A stretch of DNA of 64,000 nt, taken from UBA2334 sp964396895. GTDB taxonomy: Bacteria; Pseudomonadota; Gammaproteobacteria; Burkholderiales; Burkholderiaceae_C. Position numbers and translations under genes: made by a program. Position 1 is the first letter of the stretch. Each line of letters starts with the position of its first letter. Shown in pieces: positions 9,587 through 18,079 of the stretch. The notes beneath the pieces were generated by a model that did not search any database, had not been told where the DNA came from, and worked only from the letters and a program-made list of their open reading frames with translations. The DNA lies in assembly GCA_964396895.1 (NCBI GenBank), contig CAYNGJ010000009.1:62001-126000 (forward strand), written 5' to 3'.

Positions 9587-10717
9587 TCAGCCCTGGACGA
9601 GAACTCGGATGGTGTTGGTGGCCGGGGCCACGGCGAAGCCGAGCGTCACCTGGGTCGTGCTGCCGCGGGTCACATCACACTCGACGGTCTCGCCAGTGGA
9701 GATCAGCACCGCCTGCACCTGCACGTCCAACGTGCCCAGACCGTGCGTGACGGTGATGCTCGTGGTGGAGCCGTCGCCAATGGTCTGGTTGTACTTGCGG
9801 GTCACGACGGCGGTGTCCACACTCACCGTGTTGCCGCCGATGACGATGCCGGTGCCCTGCGTGTAGCTCGATCCTGCGCCGAATTGAGAGAAGACCAAGC
9901 CGGTGGTGCCGAGGGTGATGGCGCCGTCGGTGGTCAGGCGCCACTGGGTGTCGGCGTTGGTCGTGCCCTCCTCCACCATGAACGCGAGGTTTGGCGTCAC
10001 CTTGGCAGATGTGTCGGCGTCGGTGGCGCGGGTCCAGGCACCCGAGGCGGCGGTGTAGATGCCGTTCTGGCTGGCGGTGGATTGGCCGACCAGGGCCACC
10101 CGGTCGTTGGCCACCAGGGTAATGCCGTCGATGGTCTGCAGCCCGGTGAGGGCCACGTTGGTGGTGGACAGTGCACGGACAGACTGCTTCCAGTCGGTAC
10201 CGTTCTGCACAGCCAACAGCTGGCCGTAAGTGGCCGCGTCCTGTGCCGACACGCCGTTGGCCAAGTTGGTCAGCAACTGACTGTTCATGCTCACCGCAGC
10301 GGTGGGCGCGGCCATCTGGTCCAGGCGGTTGGTGCGGACTGCGGTGTTGAAGTCGCTGATGGTGCTGGCCAGCTGGGTGCCGGTGTGGGTGCTGCGGTCG
10401 CGCAGCGCTGCGTCAGTGGCGTTGGCCGTCGCGCCAGTGGCCACGCTGTCCAGCTTGGTTTTGTCCGCACCGGTCATGAAGCCTGCCGCACCCGCCGCCA
10501 CCACGTTCGCGTGGGCCGCACCGCCGACGCCTGCGTGGGCCGTGGTCAGTGCGGCGACGAAGGCCGTGCCGTTGTGCCAGCGGAGGGTGTTGTCCGAGGT
10601 GTTGTAGTAGAACTGGCCGGACACCGGGGTGCCGGGGTCTGCCGCCAAGTTCTGCAAGCGGGTGTTCAGCAGCTCCAGCTTGCTGAAGTCGTAGGAGACA
10701 AGGATTTTCTTCGCCAT
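9587..10717 (-). CDS. Tail fibre-like protein, 376 aa
   Basis: Starts MAKKILVSYDFSKLELLNTR, then a short Q.YYNTSDNTLRWHNGTAF motif common at the start of phage fibre proteins, an Ala/Thr-rich helical or triple-helical stretch (about residues 60-160), and a C-terminal beta domain (YNQTIGDGSTTSITVTHGLG) whose ending resembles that of the adjacent collagen-like protein. Likely a structural fibre or adaptor for receptor-binding proteins. 10-bp gap upstream, 3-bp gap downstream. Confidence 0.72.
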   Translation of the reverse strand: MAKKILVSYDFSKLELLNTRLQNLAADPGTPVSGQFYYNTSDNTLRWHNGTAFVAALTTAHAGVGGAAHANVVAAGAAGFMTGADKTKLDSVATGATANATDAALRDRSTHTGTQLASTISDFNTAVRTNRLDQMAAPTAAVSMNSQLLTNLANGVSAQDAATYGQLLAVQNGTDWKQSVRALSTTNVALTGLQTIDGITLVANDRVALVGQSTASQNGIYTAASGAWTRATDADTSAKVTPNLAFMVEEGTTNADTQWRLTTDGAITLGTTGLVFSQFGAGSSYTQGTGIVIGGNTVSVDTAVVTRKYNQTIGDGSTTSITVTHGLGTLDVQVQAVLISTGETVECDVTRGSTTQVTLGFAVAPATNTIRVLVQG

Positions 10718-10727
10718 GATGGGCCTT

Positions 10728-11132
10728 TCAGTTCAGGTGAGCGGAGCCGGAGAACCCAGCGGAGAAATTGACGGTCAGCTGGTTCACGCTGTCGTGGGTG
10801 ACTTCGCCCTCGACCTCGCCACCGCTGCTGTCCACGACGGACACGGCAGGGAACTTGTTGAGGTTGTGGGTGATGACCCAGCTGGCAGCAGGGATGGCTT
10901 GCGTGTGGGTGTAGTGGAGGTCGCCACCGGCCCCGGTCGGGGCCGGTGGTCCGGGTGGACCAGGTGCGCCTTTGTCTCCAGGCGGGCCAGTCAAGCCCCT
11001 GGAAATCACCGTGACGGCAATTGGCTGGGCCATCCCAGCCACGCCTATAGGGAGCACATGGTTTCCAGCGGACACCGTTGTCATCGCAACGCCCCCCACG
11101 GGTGGCGTGAATGTGGTGCGTATGGTGGTCAT
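10728..11132 (-). CDS. Collagen-like short fibre protein, 134 aa
   Basis: Overlaps the preceding stop by 4 bp. A central Gly-X-Y tract (GLTGPPGDKGAPGPPGPP, about residues 47-64) predicts a collagen-like triple helix. It is flanked by a beta N-terminus and a C-terminal domain (WVITHNLNKFPAVSVVDSSG) that recurs as the end domain of many phage fibres. This architecture fits a trimeric short fibre. The C-terminal domain resembles the end of the following 376-aa fibre, suggesting related attachment heads. Confidence 0.75.
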   Translation of the reverse strand: MTTIRTTFTPPVGGVAMTTVSAGNHVLPIGVAGMAQPIAVTVISRGLTGPPGDKGAPGPPGPPAPTGAGGDLHYTHTQAIPAASWVITHNLNKFPAVSVVDSSGGEVEGEVTHDSVNQLTVNFSAGFSGSAHLN

Positions 11133-11497
11133 GGTCGTTGCGTCACATCTGCACTCACCTCAATCCAGAAGGTGTCAGTGCTTCGCACATTGATGGCCCC
11201 ACCCGTACCTGACATGCGGTACTCCACATCCACTTCCAAAGTGCCCACTGGCCATGCGGGTGTCGTGCTGTCGCCGGGCGCGCGCAACTCGTATGCGCCC
11301 GCTATTCGGTCAACGAACTCCACCGTCAAGTCAGCCACCAGCTGGCCGTTGCGTCTGACTTGAGCTGCAATGGTGTAAGCACTCAAATCAACAGGTTGAC
11401 CTTGCGCATCAGCTGCCTGGCAACCAAGCACAAACGAGTCACCCCGTTTGTGAGGTATGCGCTCCGGCGTGCTTCGCACGTTCCACGACTGGGTCAT
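11129..11497 (-). CDS. Beta-sandwich tail protein, 122 aa
   Basis: Starts MTQSWNVRSTPERIPHKRGD. The pattern RGDSFVLGCQAADAQGQPVDLSAYTI...QVR.NGQLV is found in small phage structural proteins of the baseplate-upper-protein N-terminal type (family resemblance, not proven). No enzymatic motif is present. It is coupled by overlap to the collagen-like fibre gene downstream and lies 4 bp after the 141-aa gene, so it may provide a fibre-attachment platform. Confidence 0.7.
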   Translation of the reverse strand: MTQSWNVRSTPERIPHKRGDSFVLGCQAADAQGQPVDLSAYTIAAQVRRNGQLVADLTVEFVDRIAGAYELRAPGDSTTPAWPVGTLEVDVEYRMSGTGGAINVRSTDTFWIEVSADVTQRP

Positions 11498-11501
11498 GAA
11501 G

Positions 11502-11927
11502 TTACAGCTCCAAAAATTTCAGGGTGATGGCGTAGGGGTCGGTGTCCTGCGGGTCCGCCCAGTCGTGCACCGGCTCAGCGCTCAGCGCACCGGCGTCCTG
11601 GTCAAACACCACTTGACGGGTGACGTTGCGCAGGCCGGCCAGTGTCAGCACCAGGCCGGGCTGGCTGGCCCAGCTGCGCAGCGTCAGCAGCGCGCCGCGC
11701 TCGCACCAGGCTCGGGTTTGGCTGCCCGCCAGGGTGATGGGGCGGCCCGCTTGCTTGGCGTGCGCATCCAACACCAGGGCACCGGTGGTCGTGTATTCGG
11801 CGCTTTGCTCAACTTGGCGCCAAGCAAATTCGTCGGTCCACGCCAGCTGGTCTGGCAAGGCCAGCGCCATGGGGGTGCCGCCGGGGCCCGCGCTGGGGTG
11901 CGTGAGGGTGATGGGGGCGAGGCTCAT
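11502..11927 (-). CDS. Small protein after the tape measure, 141 aa
   Basis: The ATG at 11927 overlaps the tape-measure stop (11924-11927). Its place directly after the tape measure is where siphophages usually encode distal-tail or tail-tip proteins, and beta segments such as PGLVLTLAGLRNVTRQVVF and DPYAITLKFLEL fit a small distal-tail-like fold. No family can be named from the sequence alone. Confidence 0.72.
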   Translation of the reverse strand: MSLAPITLTHPSAGPGGTPMALALPDQLAWTDEFAWRQVEQSAEYTTTGALVLDAHAKQAGRPITLAGSQTRAWCERGALLTLRSWASQPGLVLTLAGLRNVTRQVVFDQDAGALSAEPVHDWADPQDTDPYAITLKFLEL

Positions 11928-14614
11928 GCTGACAACTTGGCGTTTTGGAGCGTGGAAATGAGGGCCTGGGCGTCGGCGTCTGAGCCCGCCTTGTAGGTGC
12001 GCCCGTTGATGCGGATGTCATACGTCTTGGCCACCTGGCCGGCGCCGTTGGCACGCGTGTTGCGCACTTCGTCTTGCATGATTTGCGGCCAAGGCCGCAG
12101 CAGCCAGTCGGGCGCTGCTGCGGCGGCTGCGCCACCACCCAACATTCCTGGTGTGCTGGTGCCTTTGGCCCACAGTTGGTATTTTTTGAACAGCTCGGCG
12201 GCTTTGCGGCTGGCGGTGGCCTCGTCCAGACCCTCACCTTTGAGCTGGTTGTAAATGCTGGTTTCGGTTTCTGCGCTGGCCACCACGCGCTGGCCTGCGG
12301 TGTTTTTGGTGAAACCCTCAGAGTCCACATTGCGGCGCTTGTCTTCCAGGGCTTTTTCGCGCTCTTTCAGCGATACCTCTTTTTCCCGGGCTGCAACGCT
12401 GCGCTCCCGTGCGGCGTTCTGGCGCTCCAGGGCGGCCGTTGCACGGTCTGTGGCTGCTGCCAGCTGCTGCTGGTTGCCAGCGGCGCCAGCCGTGGCATTT
12501 CCAAATCCCTGCAGTCCGCCTGTTCCACTGCGCAAAGCATCAATTTGCTTTTGCAGCAGGGCCGTGCTTTTGCCCATGGCCTCAGCTTCCACCACCTTGG
12601 CTTGCGCCAGTTTGATGCTGGCCTCAATTTCCGCTTGTTTGACCGGCGTCAACTGCCCACTGGCTTTCAACTCAGCCAGCTTGGCCTGTGCCACGGCAAT
12701 GGTGCCTTCAGCCTCCACCTTGGCCACATTGGTCTTGGCCTGGGTGATCTTGATCTCAATTTCCAGCTGCAGAATTTTGGCGCGCCGGGCGGCCGCCTCA
12801 TTGCCCATCAAGCGGGCCATTTCCTCTGTCTGGCGGGCCAATTCCTTTTGGGCCTGCAGGCCGCTGAGCAACACCTGGGCATCGGCCACCCGCACGGCTT
12901 TCAGGGCCTCTGCGGCCTGGGTAGCGGCTTGGGCGGCTTGCACCTCTTCGCTCACCGCCTGGGCCTTGGCGCGCGAGGCAGCCGCTTGGGCCAACGTCTT
13001 GTCAGCATCCAGCTGCCTGGCCGCAATCAGGTCTTCCAGCGCCTTCAGCTCCTTTTGTTTGGCCTCTGTCACCGCGCCACCTTGGGCCAACAAGGCGCGC
13101 TTGTTCTCCAGTTCGGCCACCAGCACATCCACCTCGGTCTGGCGCTGCTGGGCCAGACTCTCCATGGCCGTTGCCTCGTCTGCAGCCGCTTTGCCCACGG
13201 CCAACCTCAACGCGGCTTCATCTCCCAGCAACCTGGCCTGTGCCACCGCGGCCTCGCCCCTGGCCTTGACAGACTGCACCTCCTTGTCGGCCAGCTCCAA
13301 CTGGCCCTTCAGCTCATCGCGCACCTTGGCGTAGGCTGCTCCCAACGCGGTGTAGCCCGGTGCCGCAGCTGCCGCCTGCGCACCCGATGCCTCAACCTTT
13401 GCGCCAGACTCCTGCACCGCCAGCGCAGCCACCGTGGCCGCATCGCCCGACTGCTTCAACGCTGCAGCCAGCACCGTGTTGTGCTCCGCAGCTTTCAGCA
13501 AGCGCTCCCGGCTGGCCTGCTCGATTTCGGCCATGGCCGCCGGAATGCTGCTGAAATCCAGCGTGGTCACCGCAGCTGCCAACGTGCCAATTTGCTGCCC
13601 CACCACCAAAAAGCTCTCGCCCAAAAAGGTAATGGCCGTCTGCGCCGCCTCAGCCCCCAGCTTCAGCGCGTCCAGTGCACCCGCCTCGCCAATGTTGGCC
13701 GCCATCTCCACGAAGGCGTTCTTGATGTTGGTGATTTCCTGGCTCAGCGTTTGCGCGGCTGGGGCACTGCCATACAGCTCGTTCAGCCCCTTGGTCAGGG
13801 CCGGAAACAAGTCCTCCGCCGCAATTTGCCCACTCTCCACCAGCTTGATCAGGTCTTGTGTGGTGATGCCCAAGCCACTGGCAGCAGCCTGTAGAGCCCC
13901 AGGCAGCGCCTCGCCCAGCTGTTGGCGCAGCTCCTCCATGCTCACCGTGCCCTTGCTGGCCATCTGGCTCAGGGCCAGCAAGGCGTTTTGTGTCTCGGCG
14001 CTGCTTTTGCCCGCCTTGGCCATGGCCGTGGTCACGGCTTCAAACACCTGGCGGGCGGGCTCACCCTCCACCGCCGTGCCTTTGGTGGCAGCCGCCAACC
14101 CCAAAAAGGCCTGGCCAGCGGCCACCACGTCCACCCCTGCACGGGTGGCCATTTGGCGCACAAAGTCCATTTGCTCTTTGGCCAGCGCGGCATCCCCGCT
14201 CACCGCCTGCAGCCCGGCCTGCATCTTCTCCATGTCAGCCGCAGCCTGGATGAACTGCTGCGTGCTCCAGCCGCTGATCAGCAAGTCACGCAACTGCGCC
14301 ATGCCCTGCTGGGTGCGCTCCAGCTGCTGCGACACGCTCTCCAAGCCCTGTCGGGTTTTGCTGTACGCACCTGGCGCCTGGGCGGCCGCTTGGGTGGTGG
14401 CGCCAATTCCTTTGGCCGCGGCCTCAGCACCCTGGCCAGCCTGCCTGGCCTCAGCGCCCAGCCGATCAATGCCCGCCGCCGCCGTGGCGGCACCCTGGCC
14501 TGCTGTGCCAGCCTTACCACCCAAAGCACCCAGGTCTGCACCCAGCTTGCCCACATCGCCAGAGCCCGCTACATTGGCGTTGATGTTGATTTCGAGCGAC
14601 TTGCCACCTGTCAT
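11924..14614 (-). CDS. Tape measure protein, 896 aa
   Basis: A long helical Ala/Glu/Gln-rich protein. Residues about 95-290 carry the tape-measure N-terminal domain pattern (MATRAGVDVVAAGQAFLGLA, then KGTVSMEELRQQLGEALPGA), and about 400-800 is charged coiled coil. The ATG at 14614 is preceded by GAGGTAA. At 896 residues and roughly 0.15 nm per helical residue it would specify a tail near 130 nm, in the siphovirus range. It lies between the tail tube gene and the tip genes, as expected. No transglycosylase or peptidase domain is evident. Confidence 0.9.
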   Translation of the reverse strand: MTGGKSLEININANVAGSGDVGKLGADLGALGGKAGTAGQGAATAAAGIDRLGAEARQAGQGAEAAAKGIGATTQAAAQAPGAYSKTRQGLESVSQQLERTQQGMAQLRDLLISGWSTQQFIQAAADMEKMQAGLQAVSGDAALAKEQMDFVRQMATRAGVDVVAAGQAFLGLAAATKGTAVEGEPARQVFEAVTTAMAKAGKSSAETQNALLALSQMASKGTVSMEELRQQLGEALPGALQAAASGLGITTQDLIKLVESGQIAAEDLFPALTKGLNELYGSAPAAQTLSQEITNIKNAFVEMAANIGEAGALDALKLGAEAAQTAITFLGESFLVVGQQIGTLAAAVTTLDFSSIPAAMAEIEQASRERLLKAAEHNTVLAAALKQSGDAATVAALAVQESGAKVEASGAQAAAAAPGYTALGAAYAKVRDELKGQLELADKEVQSVKARGEAAVAQARLLGDEAALRLAVGKAAADEATAMESLAQQRQTEVDVLVAELENKRALLAQGGAVTEAKQKELKALEDLIAARQLDADKTLAQAAASRAKAQAVSEEVQAAQAATQAAEALKAVRVADAQVLLSGLQAQKELARQTEEMARLMGNEAAARRAKILQLEIEIKITQAKTNVAKVEAEGTIAVAQAKLAELKASGQLTPVKQAEIEASIKLAQAKVVEAEAMGKSTALLQKQIDALRSGTGGLQGFGNATAGAAGNQQQLAAATDRATAALERQNAARERSVAAREKEVSLKEREKALEDKRRNVDSEGFTKNTAGQRVVASAETETSIYNQLKGEGLDEATASRKAAELFKKYQLWAKGTSTPGMLGGGAAAAAAPDWLLRPWPQIMQDEVRNTRANGAGQVAKTYDIRINGRTYKAGSDADAQALISTLQNAKLSA

Positions 14615-14825
14615 GCTTCGTTACCTCAAGCTGTTGAAATTTGCGTTGCTCATTGCCTGGAACCTTGCGTGGCTGGTTCTGGTGGTGGGCGCGCCACTGT
14701 GGGTGGTCGCCAAAGCGGGTTGGGCCGGTGCAGCCGTGGTGGCTGTGTTCGTGGCTGGCATCTGGCTGGCCAAACGCCCCTCAGCCCTACTTGGTTTGCT
14801 GCTGGGCCTTCGCCTGGGCAACTAA
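14613..14825 (+). CDS. Possible small membrane protein antisense to the tail operon, 70 aa
   Basis: This fills the otherwise geneless gap between tail tube and tape measure, but on the opposite strand; its ATG shares the CATG at 14612-14615 with the tape-measure start. It predicts two strong hydrophobic segments (about residues 8-32 and 37-53) separated by Lys/Trp. By hand count, codon positions run third > first > second in G+C content, the coding pattern; the antisense reading in this gap (a 66-codon TTG-initiated frame, 14621-14821) has its highest-A+T position first, unlike a gene. No ribosome-binding site is clear. Function unknown. Confidence 0.45.
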   Translation: MLRYLKLLKFALLIAWNLAWLVLVVGAPLWVVAKAGWAGAAVVAVFVAGIWLAKRPSALLGLLLGLRLGN

Positions 14826-14830
14826 GCCCA

Positions 14831-15592
14831 TCAAGCCGCCTGCTGCGCCATGCGCACGCTCATGAACTTGCTCAGGCCCGTGCCGGTGATGGTCGCGTCA
14901 GACAGCACCTCGGCCTCCAGCTCCAGCTGCCCAAAGTCATCGGCAATCAGGTCCAGCGCCTTGGCCGGGCTGAACTTCACCCGGTAGGCTTTCACAATGG
15001 CGGCTTTGCCACTGCGCGCTTCGTTCAGCCCCTGGAACAGCAGCGTGTACTCATCCGTACTGGCCACCATGGCTTGCACCAGGTCATCGGCCAGGGCGCT
15101 GTATGTCACGGTGATGTCGTCGCCATCGGCCAGCGCCGCGGCATCCGGTGCAATCCAAATGCCCGCACCCATGGCCTGCCAGTTGCCACCTGATGCAATC
15201 ACCGTCGCCCCCAGCTTCACCGTAATGGCCGCACCCGTGTCGGGCAGCCGCGCCAGCTCAATCAGGCTGCCACGCAAAATGTTGTCGTGCACCTCATCGG
15301 CCACCGCAGCGGCCGCGCTCGCCGTCACGCTGCCACGCAAGGCAATGGCCAGGTTGGCGGGAGACAGGTTGCTCACCTTCATCTTGGCCGTCACCGCCTT
15401 GATGATGCTGCGGCTGTCCAGCGTGCCACCACCGCCACTGGTGTAGTCCAGCAGCTCTTTTTTCTCCTCAGTGATGCCAAACTGCAACGATGTGCAGTTG
15501 CCAATGGGGCTGAGCTTGGCCCCAGCGCTGCCGCGCTTTTGCAAAAACACTTCGCCTTTGCCGATGTAGGAAACTTGTGTGGTCAGGGCCAT
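14831..15592 (-). CDS. Tail tube protein, 253 aa
   Basis: Starts MALTTQVSYIGKGEVFLQKR after an excellent AAGGAG site. The protein is Ala/Gly/Asp-rich with repeated strand-turn patterns (GNCTSLQFGITEEKKELLDY, TVTYSALADDLVQAM) of the siphovirus tail-tube (major tail protein) type. It sits just before the tape measure, the usual place. There is no contractile sheath gene, which supports a non-contractile tail. Identification is by pattern and position. Confidence 0.8.
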   Translation of the reverse strand: MALTTQVSYIGKGEVFLQKRGSAGAKLSPIGNCTSLQFGITEEKKELLDYTSGGGGTLDSRSIIKAVTAKMKVSNLSPANLAIALRGSVTASAAAAVADEVHDNILRGSLIELARLPDTGAAITVKLGATVIASGGNWQAMGAGIWIAPDAAALADGDDITVTYSALADDLVQAMVASTDEYTLLFQGLNEARSGKAAIVKAYRVKFSPAKALDLIADDFGQLELEAEVLSDATITGTGLSKFMSVRMAQQAA

Positions 15593-15620
15593 GGTGGCGC
15601 TCCTTTGGTTGGGGTGGGTC

Positions 15621-16061
15621 TCAAATCACGGCGCGCCACACCATCTCGGTGCGCCACGCCAGTGGCAGGTAAAAAAAGCCGTTGCTGTGCCCGCCTCTGG
15701 GTGCAGGGGCCAACTCCAGCGGCTTGCTTTGGGTGCTGGGCTTCCAGCCCGCCAAGGCCGAGTAAGTGGCTTGCAGCAGCGCATTGGCCTCTGTCCGGCC
15801 ACCGGTCCCTTTGCCCTTGGCCAACTGGTTGCGCACGGCCACCACGGTCAGCCAGTGGCAGGCCACCCGGGCGTCGGGGCCCACCGCCTCTTGGGGGGTC
15901 AGGCCGTCAAACAACACATAGATGGCCGGCACCAGTTGCTTTTCTTCAACAATTTCAGCCATGTCGTCGGCCGCCAGCACATGCACGGCAGGCCGCAGGG
16001 TGGCCACAGCCGCCTTCAGTTGCGCCAGCAGCAAGGGCTCCATGTCAAGCGGGCTGCGCAT
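15621..16061 (-). CDS. Mu gp37-like head-tail connector protein (DUF1834 type), 146 aa
   Basis: The start chosen is the ATG at 16061 (MRSPLDMEPLLLAQLKAAVA), one base after the DUF1320 gene's stop; the longer frame to 16148 would overlap that gene deeply. The core (VPAIYVLFDGLTPQEA, then ACHWLTVVAVRNQLA) matches the Mu gp37/tail-terminator family pattern, a protein that caps the tail or joins head and tail. Length is typical. The assignment is by family resemblance and by its place after DUF1320 and before the tail tube. Confidence 0.78.
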   Translation of the reverse strand: MRSPLDMEPLLLAQLKAAVATLRPAVHVLAADDMAEIVEEKQLVPAIYVLFDGLTPQEAVGPDARVACHWLTVVAVRNQLAKGKGTGGRTEANALLQATYSALAGWKPSTQSKPLELAPAPRGGHSNGFFYLPLAWRTEMVWRAVI

Positions 16062-16062
16062 G

Positions 16063-16566
16063 TCAGTAGCCCGCCCAGTCAAACGCCTTGGCCGGTGCAC
16101 GCGCCACCGTGTGGCCCGCAGGCTGTGCCACCACCGTGTCCACCGCACCCAGGCTCACCACCCCCTTGCTCAGCTGCACCAGGTAGTCGTCGGCCCAGCG
16201 GGTGCCGTTGCGCACGTCTTCGGGCACGTCGTGCCCGTACAGGCGGCGCAGGGCAATGGCGGCCACCACGGCAGGCAGGCTGCTGGCGGCCACCACCTCA
16301 GGGGCCAACGGCATGGTTTGGCGGTAGCGCGGGTACAGGTAGGTGTCCACATGGCGGCTGGCCATGTCCAGCACCGCATGGGCGCGCAGCAGCCCGGCCT
16401 GTGCCAGTGCCACCGCCTCGGCATCCCATGCCCCCGTGGGCTCGGCCAGCGCCACGGCCTGCATCAGCCCCGGCTCCACACCCGGCCCAGGGCAAGCGCG
16501 TTGCGCCAGGTCAGCCCAACCACCGGTGGCGGCCAGGGCCAAATCGGCAACAGTGGCGTAGCGCAT
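16063..16566 (-). CDS. DUF1320 family protein (Mu gp36-like), 167 aa
   Basis: Starts MRYATVADLALAATGGWADL and continues with a helical domain containing IALRRLYGHDVPEDVRNGTRWADDYLVQLSKG, written here only in part; this is the hallmark of the DUF1320/Mu gp36 family of head-completion (adaptor) proteins. Located between the decoration protein and gp37-like gene, as in Mu-like genomes. It probably joins the portal to the tail. No odd features. Confidence 0.88.
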   Translation of the reverse strand: MRYATVADLALAATGGWADLAQRACPGPGVEPGLMQAVALAEPTGAWDAEAVALAQAGLLRAHAVLDMASRHVDTYLYPRYRQTMPLAPEVVAASSLPAVVAAIALRRLYGHDVPEDVRNGTRWADDYLVQLSKGVVSLGAVDTVVAQPAGHTVARAPAKAFDWAGY

Positions 16567-16587
16567 GGTTGTGCAGCCCTGCCCGCG

Positions 16588-16914
16588 TCAGCGCAGCACG
16601 CGAATGATGTCGCCCGCAGCCGTGGCCGCGTCGCGCGCTGCACCAAACGCCACGCCCGTGCTCTTGGTCACCGCGCGGCCCGAGGCGTCACTCTCCACTT
16701 CCGCGCCAGCGGCAATGGCGGCACCCGCCTCCACCAGGAGCTCGCCATGGGTGTTCACACCGGCTTGCTCGCCCAGGTCGTAGTTGGCGTTCGCTGTGCC
16801 CAGTGCGCGTGCACCGGCACCGCAAGTGCCACCGGCAAAGTTGACCAGGCGCAGTCGGGTGAGTGCGGTGGTGGCGGCCACCGAGGTGGTCATCAGGATT
16901 TTTTCGGTTTGCAT
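16588..16914 (-). CDS. DUF2190 capsid decoration/cement protein, 108 aa
   Basis: Gly/Ala/Thr-rich protein with a repeating short-strand pattern (GTANANYDLGEQAGVNTHGE, AGAEVESDASGRAVTKSTG) matching the DUF2190 family, which in other phages decorates the capsid surface. It lies directly downstream of the capsid gene and a 60-aa protein, the usual position. Length is typical for the family. Confidence 0.82.
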   Translation of the reverse strand: MQTEKILMTTSVAATTALTRLRLVNFAGGTCGAGARALGTANANYDLGEQAGVNTHGELLVEAGAAIAAGAEVESDASGRAVTKSTGVAFGAARDAATAAGDIIRVLR

Positions 16915-16920
16915 GGGGGC

Positions 16921-17103
16921 TTACTCCTTCGCGGGTTCTTCGGTGGGCATCGGCGCCACGTTGGCACCCTGTTTCAAGGCCTGCGCCTGGGTCAGCTCCA
17001 CGGCATCGCCGGGCAGGTGCAGCACGCCGTCATGCAGCAGCGGTGTGTGCTGCACCACAAAGGCCAGGGCCTCGGGCGGGGTTGGTTTGGGTTTGGTGGC
17101 CAT
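16921..17103 (-). CDS. Small Mu gp35-like head-region protein, 60 aa
   Basis: A 60-residue protein (MATKPKPTPPEALAFVVQHT then LLHDGVLHLPGDAVELTQAQ) of a kind repeatedly found just downstream of the capsid gene in Mu-like phages. A good AGGAG site (CAGGAGCTGAC) lies upstream. It lacks membrane segments. The role is unknown; the conserved position suggests a minor head component. The six-base spacing to DUF2190 indicates co-expression. Confidence 0.75.
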   Translation of the reverse strand: MATKPKPTPPEALAFVVQHTPLLHDGVLHLPGDAVELTQAQALKQGANVAPMPTEEPAKE

Positions 17104-17122
17104 GTCAGCTCCTGGTGCGCGC

Positions 17123-18049
17123 TCAGGCGTTGGTGTCGCTGATCAGGTAACCGGCCTCGGCACCCAGCAGGTAGGGGCGGAAGATGTCCGTGTTTCGAAT
17201 CAGCTCCACCTTGCCGTCTTCAGTGCGGGTGTCCACCACCGGCTGGCCGCGCTTGCGCAGCGTGTAGCCATAGCTGGGCTCGTAGGGGCTGCGCTGGTCG
17301 GCGCCACCGCCCACCGTGGGCACATAGGCCAGCACCATGCTGTCGCCCCAGATGTCTGAGGTGGTGCCGTCATCAGCGGCCTTCACAGCGCGTCCAATGA
17401 CGATGTTCTCGATCTCAAAAATCTCGCGCAGGTCGGCCAGCTGCACCAGGCGGGGCCGCGTGTCGCTCAAAATGGCCTTGAGCTGCGGGTGCTTCTTCAG
17501 CGCCTTCCAGCACTGGTAACCAATGATGGCCGTGTTGGGCTCGCGCACAATCTTGGCGCGCACCGCCGATTTGGCATCGCTGACCACGCCCTCCGGGTCG
17601 CTGCTGGCATGCGTGAACTGGCTGGTGCCCGACAGCGTGACCTTGTTGCCCACCGGGTAGTTGGCTGCGTTTTGTGCCATGGCGGCCACGTTGGCCTCGT
17701 GGCGCAGGCGAATGCCCTCCACCACAATGTTGGTGCCACGCGCCTGCAGCGGGAAGGCGCTTTCCGCGTCTTCCCGGTAGTCAATGGGGTACTCCAGGTC
17801 GTGCTCGTCCAGCACCACGTCCACGCTGCCCACGTCTTCAGGCGCCACGCGGTTGCTCTTGGCGCGCAGGGCACGCTCGGTGTTGTAGAGCTTGAAATGC
17901 TCTTTCCCAAACTTTGGTATCTTGCCGCCCTCTTTGTCCACCGAGACAAAGGGAAACAGCTGGTCGCCCACGAGTTGGGCATTGGTGTAGCCAATGGCCA
18001 AGGCGGTCAGTACCGGGTCAACGACCCGCAAATTGCTCAAACGTCCCAT
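17123..18049 (-). CDS. Major capsid protein, 308 aa
   Basis: Starts MGRLSNLRVVDPVLTALAIG after a clear AGGAG site. The sequence has the lambda gpE/HK97-fold type seen in B3-like phages: an N-terminal arm, YTNAQLVGDQLFPFVSVDKE, a charged E-loop-like region near residues 55-95 and the C-terminal beta segment YGYTLRKRGQPVVDTRTEDG. It follows the protease/scaffold gene directly, as expected for the maturation pair. Length is normal for this family. Confidence 0.9.
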   Translation of the reverse strand: MGRLSNLRVVDPVLTALAIGYTNAQLVGDQLFPFVSVDKEGGKIPKFGKEHFKLYNTERALRAKSNRVAPEDVGSVDVVLDEHDLEYPIDYREDAESAFPLQARGTNIVVEGIRLRHEANVAAMAQNAANYPVGNKVTLSGTSQFTHASSDPEGVVSDAKSAVRAKIVREPNTAIIGYQCWKALKKHPQLKAILSDTRPRLVQLADLREIFEIENIVIGRAVKAADDGTTSDIWGDSMVLAYVPTVGGGADQRSPYEPSYGYTLRKRGQPVVDTRTEDGKVELIRNTDIFRPYLLGAEAGYLISDTNA

Positions 18050-18079
18050 GTGATGGTGCTCCTGTGAATGGGGTTGGGG

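Noticed and set aside
14621..14821. Minus-strand 66-codon frame between tail tube and tape measure as a tail chaperone
   Set aside because: It has a TTG start with no ribosome-binding site, a Ala/Thr/Arg-rich low-complexity product and non-coding codon-position bias; kept only as an alternative to the plus-strand ORF.
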